Origin: Crocinitomicaceae bacterium
Lineage (GTDB): Bacteria > Bacteroidota > Bacteroidia > Flavobacteriales_D > Crocinitomicaceae
Direction: 5' to 3'
Assembly (NCBI GenBank): GCA_014762645.1
Contig: JABURP010000121.1
Span: 1 to 56,456, forward strand
Length of the DNA stretch: 56,456 nucleotides
Below the pieces are notes generated by a model, which was not told the DNA's origin, searched no databases, and saw only the letters and a list, made by a program, of their open reading frames with translations. Both the position numbers and the translations under genes were made by a program. The first letter of the stretch is position 1, and every line of letters starts with the position of its first letter. This document shows positions 1 through 9,355 of the stretch, one piece after another.

Positions 1-32
1 ATTCGTCGGCAGCGTCATATGTGTATAAGAGG
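1..32 (+). other. Residual Nextera/Tn5 read-1 adapter (artefact)
   Basis: Positions 3-16 read TCGTCGGCAGCGTC, the Illumina Nextera read-1 tail. Positions 17-31 follow the first 15 bases of the Tn5 mosaic end with one mismatch at 18. The match dissolves after 31, where genomic sequence begins. This is library-preparation sequence left in the assembly and marks the window start as a contig end. Confidence 0.93.
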
Positions 33-60
33 AAGCCTTTAATTCACTCATATTCAACTA

Positions 61-480
61 TTATTTTTTAAAGACCTGAACTTTTGCCTTTACTTCAACT
101 AATTCTGTAAACTTTCCTTCATAGCGTGTCGCACGAACAATATGGTTATCGATCCAATGATAATTTCCGCCTCTTGGTTTTCCCATTAGCATACCATGAT
201 ACTTAAAGCCATGCTCATCCAACCATTTTTCGGTCACCTCTCTATGTTCCTCCGTTCTCGAGGTAAAAAAAGTGATCACATGACCGTCCTCAAACCATTT
301 ATTAATCGTTTCTAAAGCGCCATCAAAAACCTTTGCAGTGGCCATTCTCTCTGGCTCTTCGTTAGGAATATCATCACAAATAGTTCCGTCGATATCAATC
401 AGGTAGTTCTTTACTCCTTTAGGTAAAATAGGAGAGATTTTTTCGCCTTCTTTTTCTGCTTTGTTCAATTTATGCTTCAT
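61..480 (-). CDS. Small HAD-superfamily phosphatase-like protein
   Basis: 139 aa. The N-terminal third carries the HAD motif I LIDIDGTICDD (nucleophile D29, second acid D31). A motif II-like ITFFTSR follows, then a lysine in GMLMGKPRGG and a late acidic WIDNH, the usual order for a HAD hydrolase with little or no cap. The substrate cannot be read from the sequence. Bacteroidota relatives are often loosely labelled phosphoheptose isomerase, which the motifs do not support. The start codon lies 11 nt inside the end of the upstream Fe-S protein gene, so the two are probably co-transcribed. No signal peptide or membrane segment is visible, so a cytoplasmic location is inferred. Confidence 0.75.
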   Translation of the reverse strand: MKHKLNKAEKEGEKISPILPKGVKNYLIDIDGTICDDIPNEEPERMATAKVFDGALETINKWFEDGHVITFFTSRTEEHREVTEKWLDEHGFKYHGMLMGKPRGGNYHWIDNHIVRATRYEGKFTELVEVKAKVQVFKK

Positions 481-1810
481 CTTTCCAATTTAATCTATCT
501 GCAGGAGAAAATTGCCACGGCGCCTGATTGTTTTCAATATTTGTGTTCATGGTAACCAACTCAGCAGGTATTTTTGACTCTTCCATTACCAAATATCTTC
601 TCAAATCAACAATAATTGATAATGGATCAATATTTACTGGACATTCCTGAACACAAGCATTACATGTAGTACACGCCCATAATTCTTCTTCTGTAATATA
701 ATCTCCAATAAGAGATTTATCGTCTTTATATTCTTTGTCCTTTCTTAAACCAGCCCCCAACTCCTCTGCTCTGTCACGAACATCCATCATAATCTTACGT
801 GGAGAAAGTTTTTTTCCGGTAATATTCGCAGGGCAAGCCGCCGTACATCTTCCGCACTCTGTACAGGTATAGGCATTCATTATCTGAACCCACGTAAGAT
901 CAGGCACATCCTTAGCTCCAAACTTTTGAGGTTCCGTGGCTTGCTCTCCTTCTGCTGCAGCTGGTGCAGCAAATGGATCAGCATTCGGGTCCAACATAAG
1001 TTTTACTTCATTTGTAACCGACTCCATGTTCGAGAACTGGCCTTTTGGTTTTAGGTTACTGAAATAGACATTTGGGAAGGCCCATAGAATGTGTAAATGT
1101 TTGGAAAATGGCAGATAGCATAAGAATCCCATTACCACAAGAAAGTGTCCCCACCAGCCAATACGCTCAAGCAAATGAAGTGTTTCTGTTTCCATACCTC
1201 CAAACAGAGCTGGACCGATTACAGAACTAACTGCAAAACCTAAAGAACCCACCCCTTCTGCATGGCTTTCTCCTCTAAGTCGCAATACTTCATCAGCACC
1301 ATTCATTGTGAAGATGCATAAAACAAGGATAAACTCAAGGTAGAGAATAATATTACCATCAAGTTTAGGCCAACCGGTCATTTCACTTTTCACGAATCTA
1401 GGTACCTTTAGTAGGTTACGTCGGGCTAAGAAGACCAGCGTAGCTATTAATGCTAAAACAGAAAGTATTTCGATAAAGCTGATAACGAATGTGTAGAAAT
1501 CTCCAAGGTGTGGCATAAAAATGCGGTGTTCCCCGGTAAATCCATCTACTAAAATCTCTATCAACTCAATTTGGGTGATAATGAATGCGACATAAATAAA
1601 AATGTGCATAATACCCGCAATGGGTTTAGTCACCATCTTGGATTGCCCCAAAGCAACGCGAACCATTGTTTTGATTCGCTCACCTTTGTTATCGGTTCTG
1701 TTGACAGATCTTCCCATCTTAATAATTCGGATGATCTGCGCTGCTTTGTAAATGAAAAAGCCTGTACTGGCCAGGAATATGACAATAAATATAATGCTAC
1801 CTATATCCAT
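470..1810 (-). CDS. Membrane-bound (Fe-S)-binding oxidoreductase, HdrC/NarI-like
   Basis: 446 aa. The first ~250 residues hold about five hydrophobic segments with conserved histidines, resembling the NarI/HdrE-like cytochrome b part. The C-terminal part has two four-cysteine clusters, CTECGRCTAACP and CTTCNACVQECP, typical of a 4Fe-4S dicluster. Such proteins pass electrons between a quinone or cytochrome and a soluble CCG-domain partner. In Bacteroidota that partner usually sits directly downstream, but here the contig ends after one small gene, so it is not seen. An Ala/Glu-rich linker separates the membrane and Fe-S halves. It lies 12 nt downstream of the MCE gene, so it probably belongs to the same transcript. 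Electron donor and acceptor are unknown. Confidence 0.82.
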   Translation of the reverse strand: MDIGSIIFIVIFLASTGFFIYKAAQIIRIIKMGRSVNRTDNKGERIKTMVRVALGQSKMVTKPIAGIMHIFIYVAFIITQIELIEILVDGFTGEHRIFMPHLGDFYTFVISFIEILSVLALIATLVFLARRNLLKVPRFVKSEMTGWPKLDGNIILYLEFILVLCIFTMNGADEVLRLRGESHAEGVGSLGFAVSSVIGPALFGGMETETLHLLERIGWWGHFLVVMGFLCYLPFSKHLHILWAFPNVYFSNLKPKGQFSNMESVTNEVKLMLDPNADPFAAPAAAEGEQATEPQKFGAKDVPDLTWVQIMNAYTCTECGRCTAACPANITGKKLSPRKIMMDVRDRAEELGAGLRKDKEYKDDKSLIGDYITEEELWACTTCNACVQECPVNIDPLSIIVDLRRYLVMEESKIPAELVTMNTNIENNQAPWQFSPADRLNWKDEA

Positions 1811-1822
1811 CTAATTTTACTG

Positions 1823-2905
1823 TTATTTCGGTTCGTAGTGAATATTGTTACCTCGCTGTATTGAATCCAGAATTTCATTGAGTAGTTGCTCTCTTTCTTC
1901 TGTTGTTTGATACCCTTTAACTTTGCGTCCGAACAATGAAAAGTGTACGAACTTGTTGGGGTTTTCATCAAAGTCTCTTAGCAAATTTTGAATGACAATA
2001 TTCGTTTCAACAATTTCTTCATGTAGACTGTCTGATCTCAACAGTTTTCCAATTGTTCCGTCCCCGTTATTCACTTCGTCCAAGGTCTTATTCAGGTTTT
2101 GTAACCCCACTTTGGTTTCCGCCAGAATAGTATCGAGGTCCGCATCACACATTGATCGGGACACACAAGTCAAATTTGTAATAATTGCATTAATTGAATC
2201 TTTTTGGTTAGCAAGGTTTTCTGCCACATCATTTAGATTGGTAAGTACATTGTGGATATTCGTAGTATTATCTTCTACTAAAACAGATAGGGTTACCGCC
2301 AAATCTCCGAAACGAGCAACGGCATCTCTCACCTCATACAAACTCTCGTCAATGGTATACGCAGCTGAAGTATCCCAGAAGGCGTTTACAGAAACAATAA
2401 TTTGTTCCACGGATCCGATTAACTCTTCCGTTTTCTTTTTCAATGGTAATATTTCTTCTTCAATCTGTGCTTCGAGCGATAATGCTGTGTGTACATGATT
2501 AGGGTCTATTTGATCCCCATCATTATAATAGGCGATATCTGCTCTGGGCTTTTCTTCTGTTGGAATTCTTAAGTCGAGTGCTTTTGTTCCTAAAAAATCT
2601 GAACTGATCAACCATACTTCCGCATCTGTCGGCACCAATAGTTCATCCTTTTCTATAGTAAAATGAACAATAACTTTTGAAGGGTCGTCTTCTTTTAAAT
2701 CAACTGAAGTTACTTGCCCTACACGAACACCATTCAACTGAACTTCATTTGAAGGTTGTAATCCAGAGGAGTTAGAGAACTCAGCATAAAACTCACGATC
2801 CTTACCAAAGATTCCACCACCCTTAAGGAAATTCACTCCAACGAAGAGTAACAGAAGGCCCAGTATGACCAACAATCCAACTTTAAATTCTTTTGAAACC
2901 CTCAT
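1823..2905 (-). CDS. MCE/MlaD family lipid-transport protein (copy 1)
   Basis: 360 aa. An N-terminal membrane anchor (about residues 9-27, flanked by MRVSKEFK) precedes one MCE domain (about 37-115, with GLQPSNEVQLNGVRVGQVTSVDL). A long helical region follows. MCE proteins form periplasmic rings or tunnels that carry lipids between inner and outer membrane. The protein is a clear paralogue of the neighbouring gene upstream: both share MRVS-EFK, the stretch SVN-FWDTSAAYT and a C-terminal FSLFG/FSVFG-type motif. The intergenic gap to that gene is about 98 nt. No MlaE permease or MlaF ATPase is seen in the window, so the partner complex must be elsewhere or different. Confidence 0.87.
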   Translation of the reverse strand: MRVSKEFKVGLLVILGLLLLFVGVNFLKGGGIFGKDREFYAEFSNSSGLQPSNEVQLNGVRVGQVTSVDLKEDDPSKVIVHFTIEKDELLVPTDAEVWLISSDFLGTKALDLRIPTEEKPRADIAYYNDGDQIDPNHVHTALSLEAQIEEEILPLKKKTEELIGSVEQIIVSVNAFWDTSAAYTIDESLYEVRDAVARFGDLAVTLSVLVEDNTTNIHNVLTNLNDVAENLANQKDSINAIITNLTCVSRSMCDADLDTILAETKVGLQNLNKTLDEVNNGDGTIGKLLRSDSLHEEIVETNIVIQNLLRDFDENPNKFVHFSLFGRKVKGYQTTEEREQLLNEILDSIQRGNNIHYEPK

Positions 2906-3003
2906 TTCTTCAGCTTTCTAGGTTTTGTTGTTTGTGCTAAAATAGTGCAATTTATCACATTGCTAAATCCTAATCTGATATAATTACTCACAAACATTGT
3001 TTA

Positions 3004-4074
3004 TTACTTATAATCTACTTTCTTTCCATCCTCCAGCGAGTCCAGCATATTTTCCAGGTGCGGTTTGTTTTGTTTATCGGGTTTGTAGCCTTGTGCTTTT
3101 AACCCAAAGACTGAAAAATCAATAAAATCCTTTGGACGCTCCTGTAAATGCCATTCCAGTCGCTGCCATGCCCGTTTTATACTATCAATATTATCATTTA
3201 ATTCTGGCGTGTTTATCAGTCGACCTGCAGAACCTTCTCCTTCAAACACTTTGTTCACCGTATTTTTAAACTGATTAAAGCTAATTTTTGATTCATCCAT
3301 TCTTTGCGACAACACTGAATCATTAAAAGTTGACGTAACATCACTCATACATTCAGTTATTTCCACAAATGTCCCACTTTTATCAGCAAAAAAGCTAGTC
3401 ATTTCAGTCACATTCGCCTTCATATCCGTAATATGTATTCTTTCTTGTTGGATCATCCGACTTACGTTATCTGTCATTTCTTTGTATTTATTTATGGCAT
3501 CCCGAACATCATACATACTAGCATCTACGGTATAAGCAGCCGAAGTATCCCAAAAAGAATTTACTGACAAAATAATATCTTCTACTTTTCTAATGAGTTT
3601 ATCTGTTCGTTTTTTGATGGGTAAATATTGTGCCTCGAACTGTTGCTCCATAGACATAGCTACCAAAACATACTCATCTTTGAAATAATCACCATCCTGA
3701 TAGATGTCATCCGGATTTTTTAATAACGAATCATGAGGAATTCTGAGCTCCAAACTTTTTTCAAGAATTTCAGGGAAAAGCCACAGCTCAGTTTCTTTTG
3801 GTATATCCAGCTCCTCGTCTGTTATTTCGAATTTTACAAGAACAGTGTTTGCATCTTTTGGATGTAAATCTACACCGGTGACTTCACCTACTTTCACACC
3901 ATGAAGGAGAACATCATTGCCAACTTCAAGTCCATGGGATTCACCGTATCGTGCGTAAAATTCACGAGGTTTACCAAAAGTTCCATAACTTTTGAGAAAA
4001 TTAAACCCTATGAAGAAGAGCAGTAAGCTCAACACCACAAGAATACCTAGTTTAAACTCTCTTGATACTCTCAT
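3004..4074 (-). CDS. MCE/MlaD family lipid-transport protein (copy 2)
   Basis: 356 aa, with the same layout as the gene downstream: one transmembrane anchor (about residues 9-27), one MCE domain (about 37-115, with GLEVGNDVLLHGVKVGEVTGVDL) and a long coiled-coil-like C-terminal part. The arrangement implies a tandem duplication followed by clear divergence. Its place just downstream of an amidase gene, with lptD divergent, matches a conserved Bacteroidota envelope locus, in which a single MCE gene is more usual. The role in lipid trafficking is inferred from the family; the cargo is not known. Confidence 0.87.
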   Translation of the reverse strand: MRVSREFKLGILVVLSLLLFFIGFNFLKSYGTFGKPREFYARYGESHGLEVGNDVLLHGVKVGEVTGVDLHPKDANTVLVKFEITDEELDIPKETELWLFPEILEKSLELRIPHDSLLKNPDDIYQDGDYFKDEYVLVAMSMEQQFEAQYLPIKKRTDKLIRKVEDIILSVNSFWDTSAAYTVDASMYDVRDAINKYKEMTDNVSRMIQQERIHITDMKANVTEMTSFFADKSGTFVEITECMSDVTSTFNDSVLSQRMDESKISFNQFKNTVNKVFEGEGSAGRLINTPELNDNIDSIKRAWQRLEWHLQERPKDFIDFSVFGLKAQGYKPDKQNKPHLENMLDSLEDGKKVDYK

Positions 4075-4134
4075 TAATGAGGTTCGTAAATTTTAGGTTA
4101 CAAGTGTAAAGATAAGAGGTAGGAATGACGCCTC

Positions 4135-5250
4135 CTATTTTTCGACCAATTTAATTGCTTCATCCAGGTTAATGCGTTCTCCATTCCTGAAGGCAACTAC
4201 AAATGCATGCTCAAATCCCTTCTCACGCATTTTGGTTTTCAAACGATTGGCTGGATCAACATCAAGAAATAACCCAACTGTATATTTATAGAGGCCACCT
4301 GCTTCATAGGTCCATACAGGCATATTGTGAAAACGTTCCCCGGTTAAATCCAGTTCTGTTGAAGACGTCTCAATTTGTACCCTAAACACCACCTGATCAA
4401 GCATAACTTCGGTTTCCTTCATTCCATAAAGCGTTGTGTCAATACCATTAATAGTTGAATTTGTAGTAATATCAGCCTCTTCGTATTCCTTTTTATATGT
4501 TTCAAAGGCTTTAAACAGTGAAGTTGCCATTTGCGTTTGAGAAGCGTCATCAGCTAGAAAGTTTTCTTCAGTTGGGTTCGTTAAAAAGCCAGTTTCTATC
4601 AACACACTTGGCATAGTCGTTTTATAAAGTACCAGGAAACCTGCCTGTCTCACTCCCCTGTTGTGACGATTTAATTTTTCCATTTGATCCTGAATCTTCA
4701 CAGCAAAATTTATACTGTGGTCAAGATTTACAGCTTGTTGTAGTTGATAAATCATGATTTTTTCTTCATCCAGTTCCTCATAGGCATCTTGATTTTCCTC
4801 AAATTGAATTACCGAGTTTTCACGTTCCATTACCTTTCGCTGCGATTCTGTACGGTGAAGTCCTAAAACATAAGTTTCGGCTCCATACGCATTGGATGGA
4901 CCCGCATTGGCGTGGATACAAATAAATAGATCAGCATTTGCACGATTAGCTATTTGAGCGCGTTCATTTAATTCCACAAAAACATCTTCTTTGCGCGTGT
5001 AAATCACGTTGATTTCAGGAAATTTTTCCTCTATAAATGCGCCTAGTTTTAGTGCAATTGCAAGGGTAACTGTTTTTTCATTGGAATGCTTTCCATGGCA
5101 CCCGGGATCTTTACCACCATGCCCTGCATCTATGACAACTGTCTTAATTCCCTTTACCAAATTGGTGTTTTGTCCGTATATAACGGTAGAAAAAAAGATT
5201 GAAATGAACAATATTATAGCATGTGCTCTGTTAATATGCATGATCATCAT
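4135..5250 (-). CDS. N-acetylmuramoyl-L-alanine amidase (Amidase_3)
   Basis: 371 aa. A signal peptide is visible (hydrophobic AIILFISIFFSTVIYG). The zinc-amidase domain spans about residues 35-260: VIDAGHGGKDPGCHG with the first metal His, a Glu in the following segment, the second His in FICIHANAG, and the catalytic Glu in SVLIETGFLTNPTEE. It cleaves the amide between MurNAc and the L-Ala of peptidoglycan stem peptides. The ~110 C-terminal residues form a separate domain, SPOR-like in character. Three ATGs compete at the start (5250, 5247, 5241) and the sequence does not decide between them. It is divergent from lptD. Confidence 0.9.
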   Translation of the reverse strand: MMIMHINRAHAIILFISIFFSTVIYGQNTNLVKGIKTVVIDAGHGGKDPGCHGKHSNEKTVTLAIALKLGAFIEEKFPEINVIYTRKEDVFVELNERAQIANRANADLFICIHANAGPSNAYGAETYVLGLHRTESQRKVMERENSVIQFEENQDAYEELDEEKIMIYQLQQAVNLDHSINFAVKIQDQMEKLNRHNRGVRQAGFLVLYKTTMPSVLIETGFLTNPTEENFLADDASQTQMATSLFKAFETYKKEYEEADITTNSTINGIDTTLYGMKETEVMLDQVVFRVQIETSSTELDLTGERFHNMPVWTYEAGGLYKYTVGLFLDVDPANRLKTKMREKGFEHAFVVAFRNGERINLDEAIKLVEK

Positions 5251-5263
5251 CTGATAAATGTTA

Positions 5264-5271
5264 TAGTTTTG
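5264..5271 (+). promoter_or_regulatory. Candidate -7 element (TAGTTTTG) for lptD
   Basis: Matches the Bacteroidota sigma-A -7 consensus TAnnTTTG, 43 nt before the TTG start of the LptD-like gene. No convincing -33 TTTG is seen. On the other strand, CAAAGTTA at 5297-5304 could serve the divergent amidase gene. Confidence 0.35.
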
Positions 5272-5314
5272 TGCTCTTTTTCACTATCGACTATAACAAA
5301 GTTAAGACCAAAAG

Positions 5315-7921
5315 TTGCGAAAAGTCCTTAAAATAGCAGTAGTTATCAATTTTTTAATGTTGATAAACCTTGTATTTCCGGGTACTCAGGCGCAGGCTCA
5401 GAGTGATTTGAGCGGTCCTGTTAAATACGAAGCCAGGGACTCGATAGTTGCCGATATTCCACGACAAATTGTCATTTTATATGGGGATGCATACGTGAAT
5501 TATGAAGGGATTGAGCTTAGAGCGGATTATATAGAGATCAATCTACAAAACAATGAAGTTTTGGCTACATACTCAAGTGATAGCCTCGGGAACCCTGTAG
5601 GCAAACCTATCTTCACTTCTGAAGGGGAAGAATCAAGATGTGATCTGGTTAAGTACAATTTCAAGACTAAAACGGGATATATCCGTGAAGTTCGGGCCCA
5701 GCAGGATGAAGGTTATATTCACATGGCCGAATCTAAAATACATCCGAATGAGCAAATCCACTTGAAAAATGGGAAGTTTACAACTTGTGAGAACGACACC
5801 CCGCATTATCATTTTAAACTCACCAAAGCTATTATCGTTCCAGATGAACGTGTAGTTACCGGTCCGGTTTATATGAAGATCGGAAAGGTTCCTACTCCTT
5901 TGGCGGCTCCTTTTGCGTTTTTCCCTAGCTCTGATACCCGTAAACATGGGATTATCATTCCACAGTTTGCCGGACACTCACAATATGGTTTTGGATTACA
6001 GGATTTTGGGTACTATATCCCGCTTGGGGAATATTGGGAAACCCAGTTCAATGGCACAATTTATACGACCGGTAGATTTGGCGTAGGAAACACGACCAAC
6101 TATTACAAGAAATATAAATATCGTGGTAGTTTCAATGCCAAATTTGAGCAGTTCAGAGGGTATTTCTACGATACAACTTTACAGAACAAAGTTTCCTTCA
6201 GGTGGGTACACTCTCAGGATCCCAAAGCACACCCTAGTATTAAATTCAGTTCGGACATAAATTATCAATCTGACAACAACGGGAAATCAAGCTTGGATTC
6301 CGACAACCCGAATTATTTCAATAATACCTTTAACTCCTCTGTTAAACTTTCCAAAAGCTGGAAGACTCGAAAACTTAACGGGAGTGCATCACTCAACAAC
6401 CGATTTCAACAAAATTCTCAAACACAACGCTATAATCTTGATCTTCCCACCTTCAACTTTCAGGTATCACAGTTCGATCTAGGTGTTTTTAGGCGCAATG
6501 ACATAGGCAAGAAATGGTATGAAGAGATAAAGGTCCGTTATAGTTTAAATGCTGCAAATTCAATCAGTATTGCCGATAGTGTTTTTAATCGCTTTGATAT
6601 TGGAGAAATAAATGATTATGCGCTAAGTGGGATCAAACAAGCTGTTACCGTTAACTCCAACCTCAAAATTTTTGGTTCAAGATTTACTTTCTCGCCATCT
6701 GTAGATTATTCCGAATTGTGGAACTTTCAATATGAAACGCACAATTGGGTGGAGGCAGATCATGAACTAGACACTACAGAACACAGAGGTTTGGGTGCTT
6801 CCAGAACTTTAGGTATAAACGGAGCCCTCGGATTTGGTTTTTATGGAATGTATCGATTTAAAGGTGAGCGAGAAACACGCTTCAAGCACGTCATGACCAA
6901 TTCAGTCAGTTTTTCATTCCGTCCGGATATATCTTCTTACCAGGAAATAGACACAACTGGTGGACAACCCATTTATATCTCCCCATTTTATGCAAGTAAA
7001 TATCGAGAAGGAGGCCGTGGACAATCCGGACTTATTTCCTGGAATTCTTCGAACTCCTTGAAAATGAAAACGCGAGATATGAACGACACCATTAATGAAA
7101 CTGATAAAAGTTTTAACCTTATTGATGCCTTTTCCATCCGTGGATCCTATGACGTGATTAAAGACTCCTTTCAGTTGAGTGATCAAGCCTTGACCTTCAG
7201 GACATCTAAGTTTTTGAAGATATTCAACATACAATCAACAGCATCTTTAAGTCCGTATACCTATGATACCTTAAATATTAAATCAAAAGAATACGCATGG
7301 AACAGCAAGCAAGGTTTAGGAACCTTTACAAATATGACACTTACCGTGAATGCTAATTTCACAAGCAAGATGGGACGAAAAAAACAAAAAGAAATTCAGG
7401 ACGCTACGGATAACAATGCGGAAGTAAAAGAATTAGCCACCGATCCTTATAAGGTCAATTTTGATATTCCATGGCAGTTAAACACGGCATATAACCTTAA
7501 ATATTCGTTAAATCAAAACAAAGATTCAATAACCGAACGGAATTACAATGTTGTTCAGACTCTAGTTCTGACAGGAGACTTCAGCATTAATGACAAATGG
7601 AAAGTGAGGGGTGGTATGAGCCTTAACTTACAGCAATTACTGCCTTATAATCATAATACTCCTGAAGGGTATAAATACCCATACGAGGACCTGGTCTCAA
7701 CGTATAATTTTGAAATTTGGCGAGATCTACACTGTTGGGAAGCTGTTCTGCAATTTAGACAGTACGGCCCTGTTGTAAAAGACGCAATGGGAAATTGGGG
7801 ACCATTTGATGGTGGTAGTTGGCGTGCCACTAATTGGACATTTCTATTTAGAGTTAACATTAAAGCATCAATGTTCCAGGATATCAAACTGGAATACAAT
7901 CAACCTCCGTTTATATTTTGA
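5315..7921 (+). CDS. lptD: LptD-like outer-membrane LPS assembly protein
   Basis: 868 aa. The start is TTG at 5315, giving RKVLKIAVVINFLMLINLVF and an AQAQ cleavage region; no ATG upstream makes a better signal peptide. Residues ~35-130 look like an OstA/LptA-type jellyroll (for example DIPRQIVILYGDAYVNYEGIEL). The rest is a long series of amphipathic beta strands ending in an aromatic residue (PPFIF), as in a large outer-membrane barrel. LptD inserts lipopolysaccharide into the outer leaflet. Bacteroidota homologues are distant from the E. coli protein. The 3' end overlaps the convergent PqiA-like gene by 22 nt. The neighbouring MCE, PqiA-like and amidase genes make this an envelope-biogenesis locus. 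Confidence 0.82.
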   Translation: MRKVLKIAVVINFLMLINLVFPGTQAQAQSDLSGPVKYEARDSIVADIPRQIVILYGDAYVNYEGIELRADYIEINLQNNEVLATYSSDSLGNPVGKPIFTSEGEESRCDLVKYNFKTKTGYIREVRAQQDEGYIHMAESKIHPNEQIHLKNGKFTTCENDTPHYHFKLTKAIIVPDERVVTGPVYMKIGKVPTPLAAPFAFFPSSDTRKHGIIIPQFAGHSQYGFGLQDFGYYIPLGEYWETQFNGTIYTTGRFGVGNTTNYYKKYKYRGSFNAKFEQFRGYFYDTTLQNKVSFRWVHSQDPKAHPSIKFSSDINYQSDNNGKSSLDSDNPNYFNNTFNSSVKLSKSWKTRKLNGSASLNNRFQQNSQTQRYNLDLPTFNFQVSQFDLGVFRRNDIGKKWYEEIKVRYSLNAANSISIADSVFNRFDIGEINDYALSGIKQAVTVNSNLKIFGSRFTFSPSVDYSELWNFQYETHNWVEADHELDTTEHRGLGASRTLGINGALGFGFYGMYRFKGERETRFKHVMTNSVSFSFRPDISSYQEIDTTGGQPIYISPFYASKYREGGRGQSGLISWNSSNSLKMKTRDMNDTINETDKSFNLIDAFSIRGSYDVIKDSFQLSDQALTFRTSKFLKIFNIQSTASLSPYTYDTLNIKSKEYAWNSKQGLGTFTNMTLTVNANFTSKMGRKKQKEIQDATDNNAEVKELATDPYKVNFDIPWQLNTAYNLKYSLNQNKDSITERNYNVVQTLVLTGDFSINDKWKVRGGMSLNLQQLLPYNHNTPEGYKYPYEDLVSTYNFEIWRDLHCWEAVLQFRQYGPVVKDAMGNWGPFDGGSWRATNWTFLFRVNIKASMFQDIKLEYNQPPFIF

Positions 7922-8802
7922 TGCGCCCGAACAACTGTTCGTTTAAGATAGATTCCCGAAATAATTGAGAATACCACAAATATGGTAAAAAAGTAAAGTC
8001 CGATCAGTGTGCTTGAACCGGTCTCAATAGCCATCTCAGTATTTGCAAAAGAAAAGTAGGCCAACCACGCTCCGGCAACAAAAACATCTGCCATACTCCA
8101 TTTTCCTATCTTATCTATTACAGCAACTGCATTTTTTGAAAATCCTTTTTCGGGTCCCAAGAAAATCACGAAAGAAGTTGTGAGCTTGATTATTGGAAAT
8201 ACGATACTAAACACAAACAGGGCAATAGCCACAAAGAAGTTCCCCCCTTTATACAGCAGTTCAATGAGTTTGAGCACGGATTTATTATGATAGAAAAAAT
8301 AAACCCTGCCCTCTACTCCTGCTCCAATCTCTAAATCAATAACATCTAGGTTACCATGAACCTCCACATCATCTTTAAATGCTTCAATCTCTATAAAAGG
8401 CTCGTTTATCCCCAAATAGAAAAAACAAATCGAAGCAATAACCAGAGATAATCCAATAGCTTGTGATCTTAGATCCGGAGATTTGTAAACAACATTGATC
8501 ACCACCAAAAAAGTAATAATGATCAACAACAAGATAACGCCATCTTTAACTGCTGAATTGTAATATCTGTTGGCTTCCTTATCTATCTCCCAACTATCTT
8601 CCATTATCTGCTCTCCAGGACTTAACCATCCCGGCAGCCATTCCCAGGCATTGGTCAGTCTATTCTCTGCACTGAGAAGCTCCATTCTTTCCAGCTTCTT
8701 TTCTTCGTATTTAGAAAGTTTGGAGGTAATGCGGCCCGTAAAGAAGAAGGTAGTGATAAAAACCGCCATCATTAAGAAAAAGAGTGTTCTCAACTTTTTC
8801 AT
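7900..8802 (-). CDS. PqiA-like integral membrane protein
   Basis: 300 aa with about five membrane segments (residues ~5-22, 90-110, 118-136, 190-215, 240-290). The stretch KIGKWSMADVFVAGAWLAY is the characteristic PqiA signature. In Proteobacteria, PqiA pairs with the MCE protein PqiB in envelope lipid traffic. Here it lies within 4 kb of two MCE genes, and I infer a functional link. An N-terminal periplasmic insert of ~65 residues is longer than in classical PqiA. It starts 2 nt after the lipoprotein gene upstream, so they form one transcript. Confidence 0.82.
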   Translation of the reverse strand: MKKLRTLFFLMMAVFITTFFFTGRITSKLSKYEEKKLERMELLSAENRLTNAWEWLPGWLSPGEQIMEDSWEIDKEANRYYNSAVKDGVILLLIIITFLVVINVVYKSPDLRSQAIGLSLVIASICFFYLGINEPFIEIEAFKDDVEVHGNLDVIDLEIGAGVEGRVYFFYHNKSVLKLIELLYKGGNFFVAIALFVFSIVFPIIKLTTSFVIFLGPEKGFSKNAVAVIDKIGKWSMADVFVAGAWLAYFSFANTEMAIETGSSTLIGLYFFTIFVVFSIISGIYLKRTVVRAHQNINGG

Positions 8803-8804
8803 GA

Positions 8805-9353
8805 CTATTGTTCTTGAAGGGAGATATTGTTCTTTTCAGCAAAGGCGTCCTGGGCGGCAAATACCTCCATGAATAGTTCCTTTTCTTTTGCCACAAAATT
8901 GCGGTCGTATTCTTCTAATTGCTTTAATTCCGCTTCATTGAGGTCCGCTTTTCTCAACAAAGGAAGAATATCTCTGAATCCATTATTCAACTCGTCCAAA
9001 TAGAAATTCATGAGTTTCTTCATTTTAGCGATATATTCTTTCTCAGAACCGTCAAATTCTTTTTCTTTTAATTCATCCAAATTGATTTGCGCTTCAAAAA
9101 CGGCATTTTCGTAATTGATGTCAACTTCTCCAGTATCAGATGTAAAAAGAGTTTCCATCATTCGCAGCATGTCTTCCTGCATTAATGTAAGTTCATTGTT
9201 AAACTCAACAGCAGACACGCGATCCTCATCTATATCGTATTCGATTATGGAATCCTGAGGTATGCTTCCGTTGTCCGGATCATCATCTACAGCAGTATTG
9301 CCACCACAAGAAAGTAGGGCAAGTAAAATAAAAGGCACTAAGGTTTTAAACAT
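8805..9353 (-). CDS. Hypothetical lipoprotein with helical body
   Basis: 182 aa. The N-terminus VPFILLALLSCGGN contains a lipobox ending in C16, so it is likely lipidated. An acidic linker (DDDPDNG) and a predominantly helical, Glu/Lys-rich body follow, probably coiled-coil. I do not recognise the family. It lies between a 42-aa lipoprotein gene and the PqiA-like gene with 2-nt gaps on both sides. This suggests an accessory role for the PqiA-like protein; that is inference only. Confidence 0.7.
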   Translation of the reverse strand: MFKTLVPFILLALLSCGGNTAVDDDPDNGSIPQDSIIEYDIDEDRVSAVEFNNELTLMQEDMLRMMETLFTSDTGEVDINYENAVFEAQINLDELKEKEFDGSEKEYIAKMKKLMNFYLDELNNGFRDILPLLRKADLNEAELKQLEEYDRNFVAKEKELFMEVFAAQDAFAEKNNISLQEQ

Positions 9354-9355
9354 GT

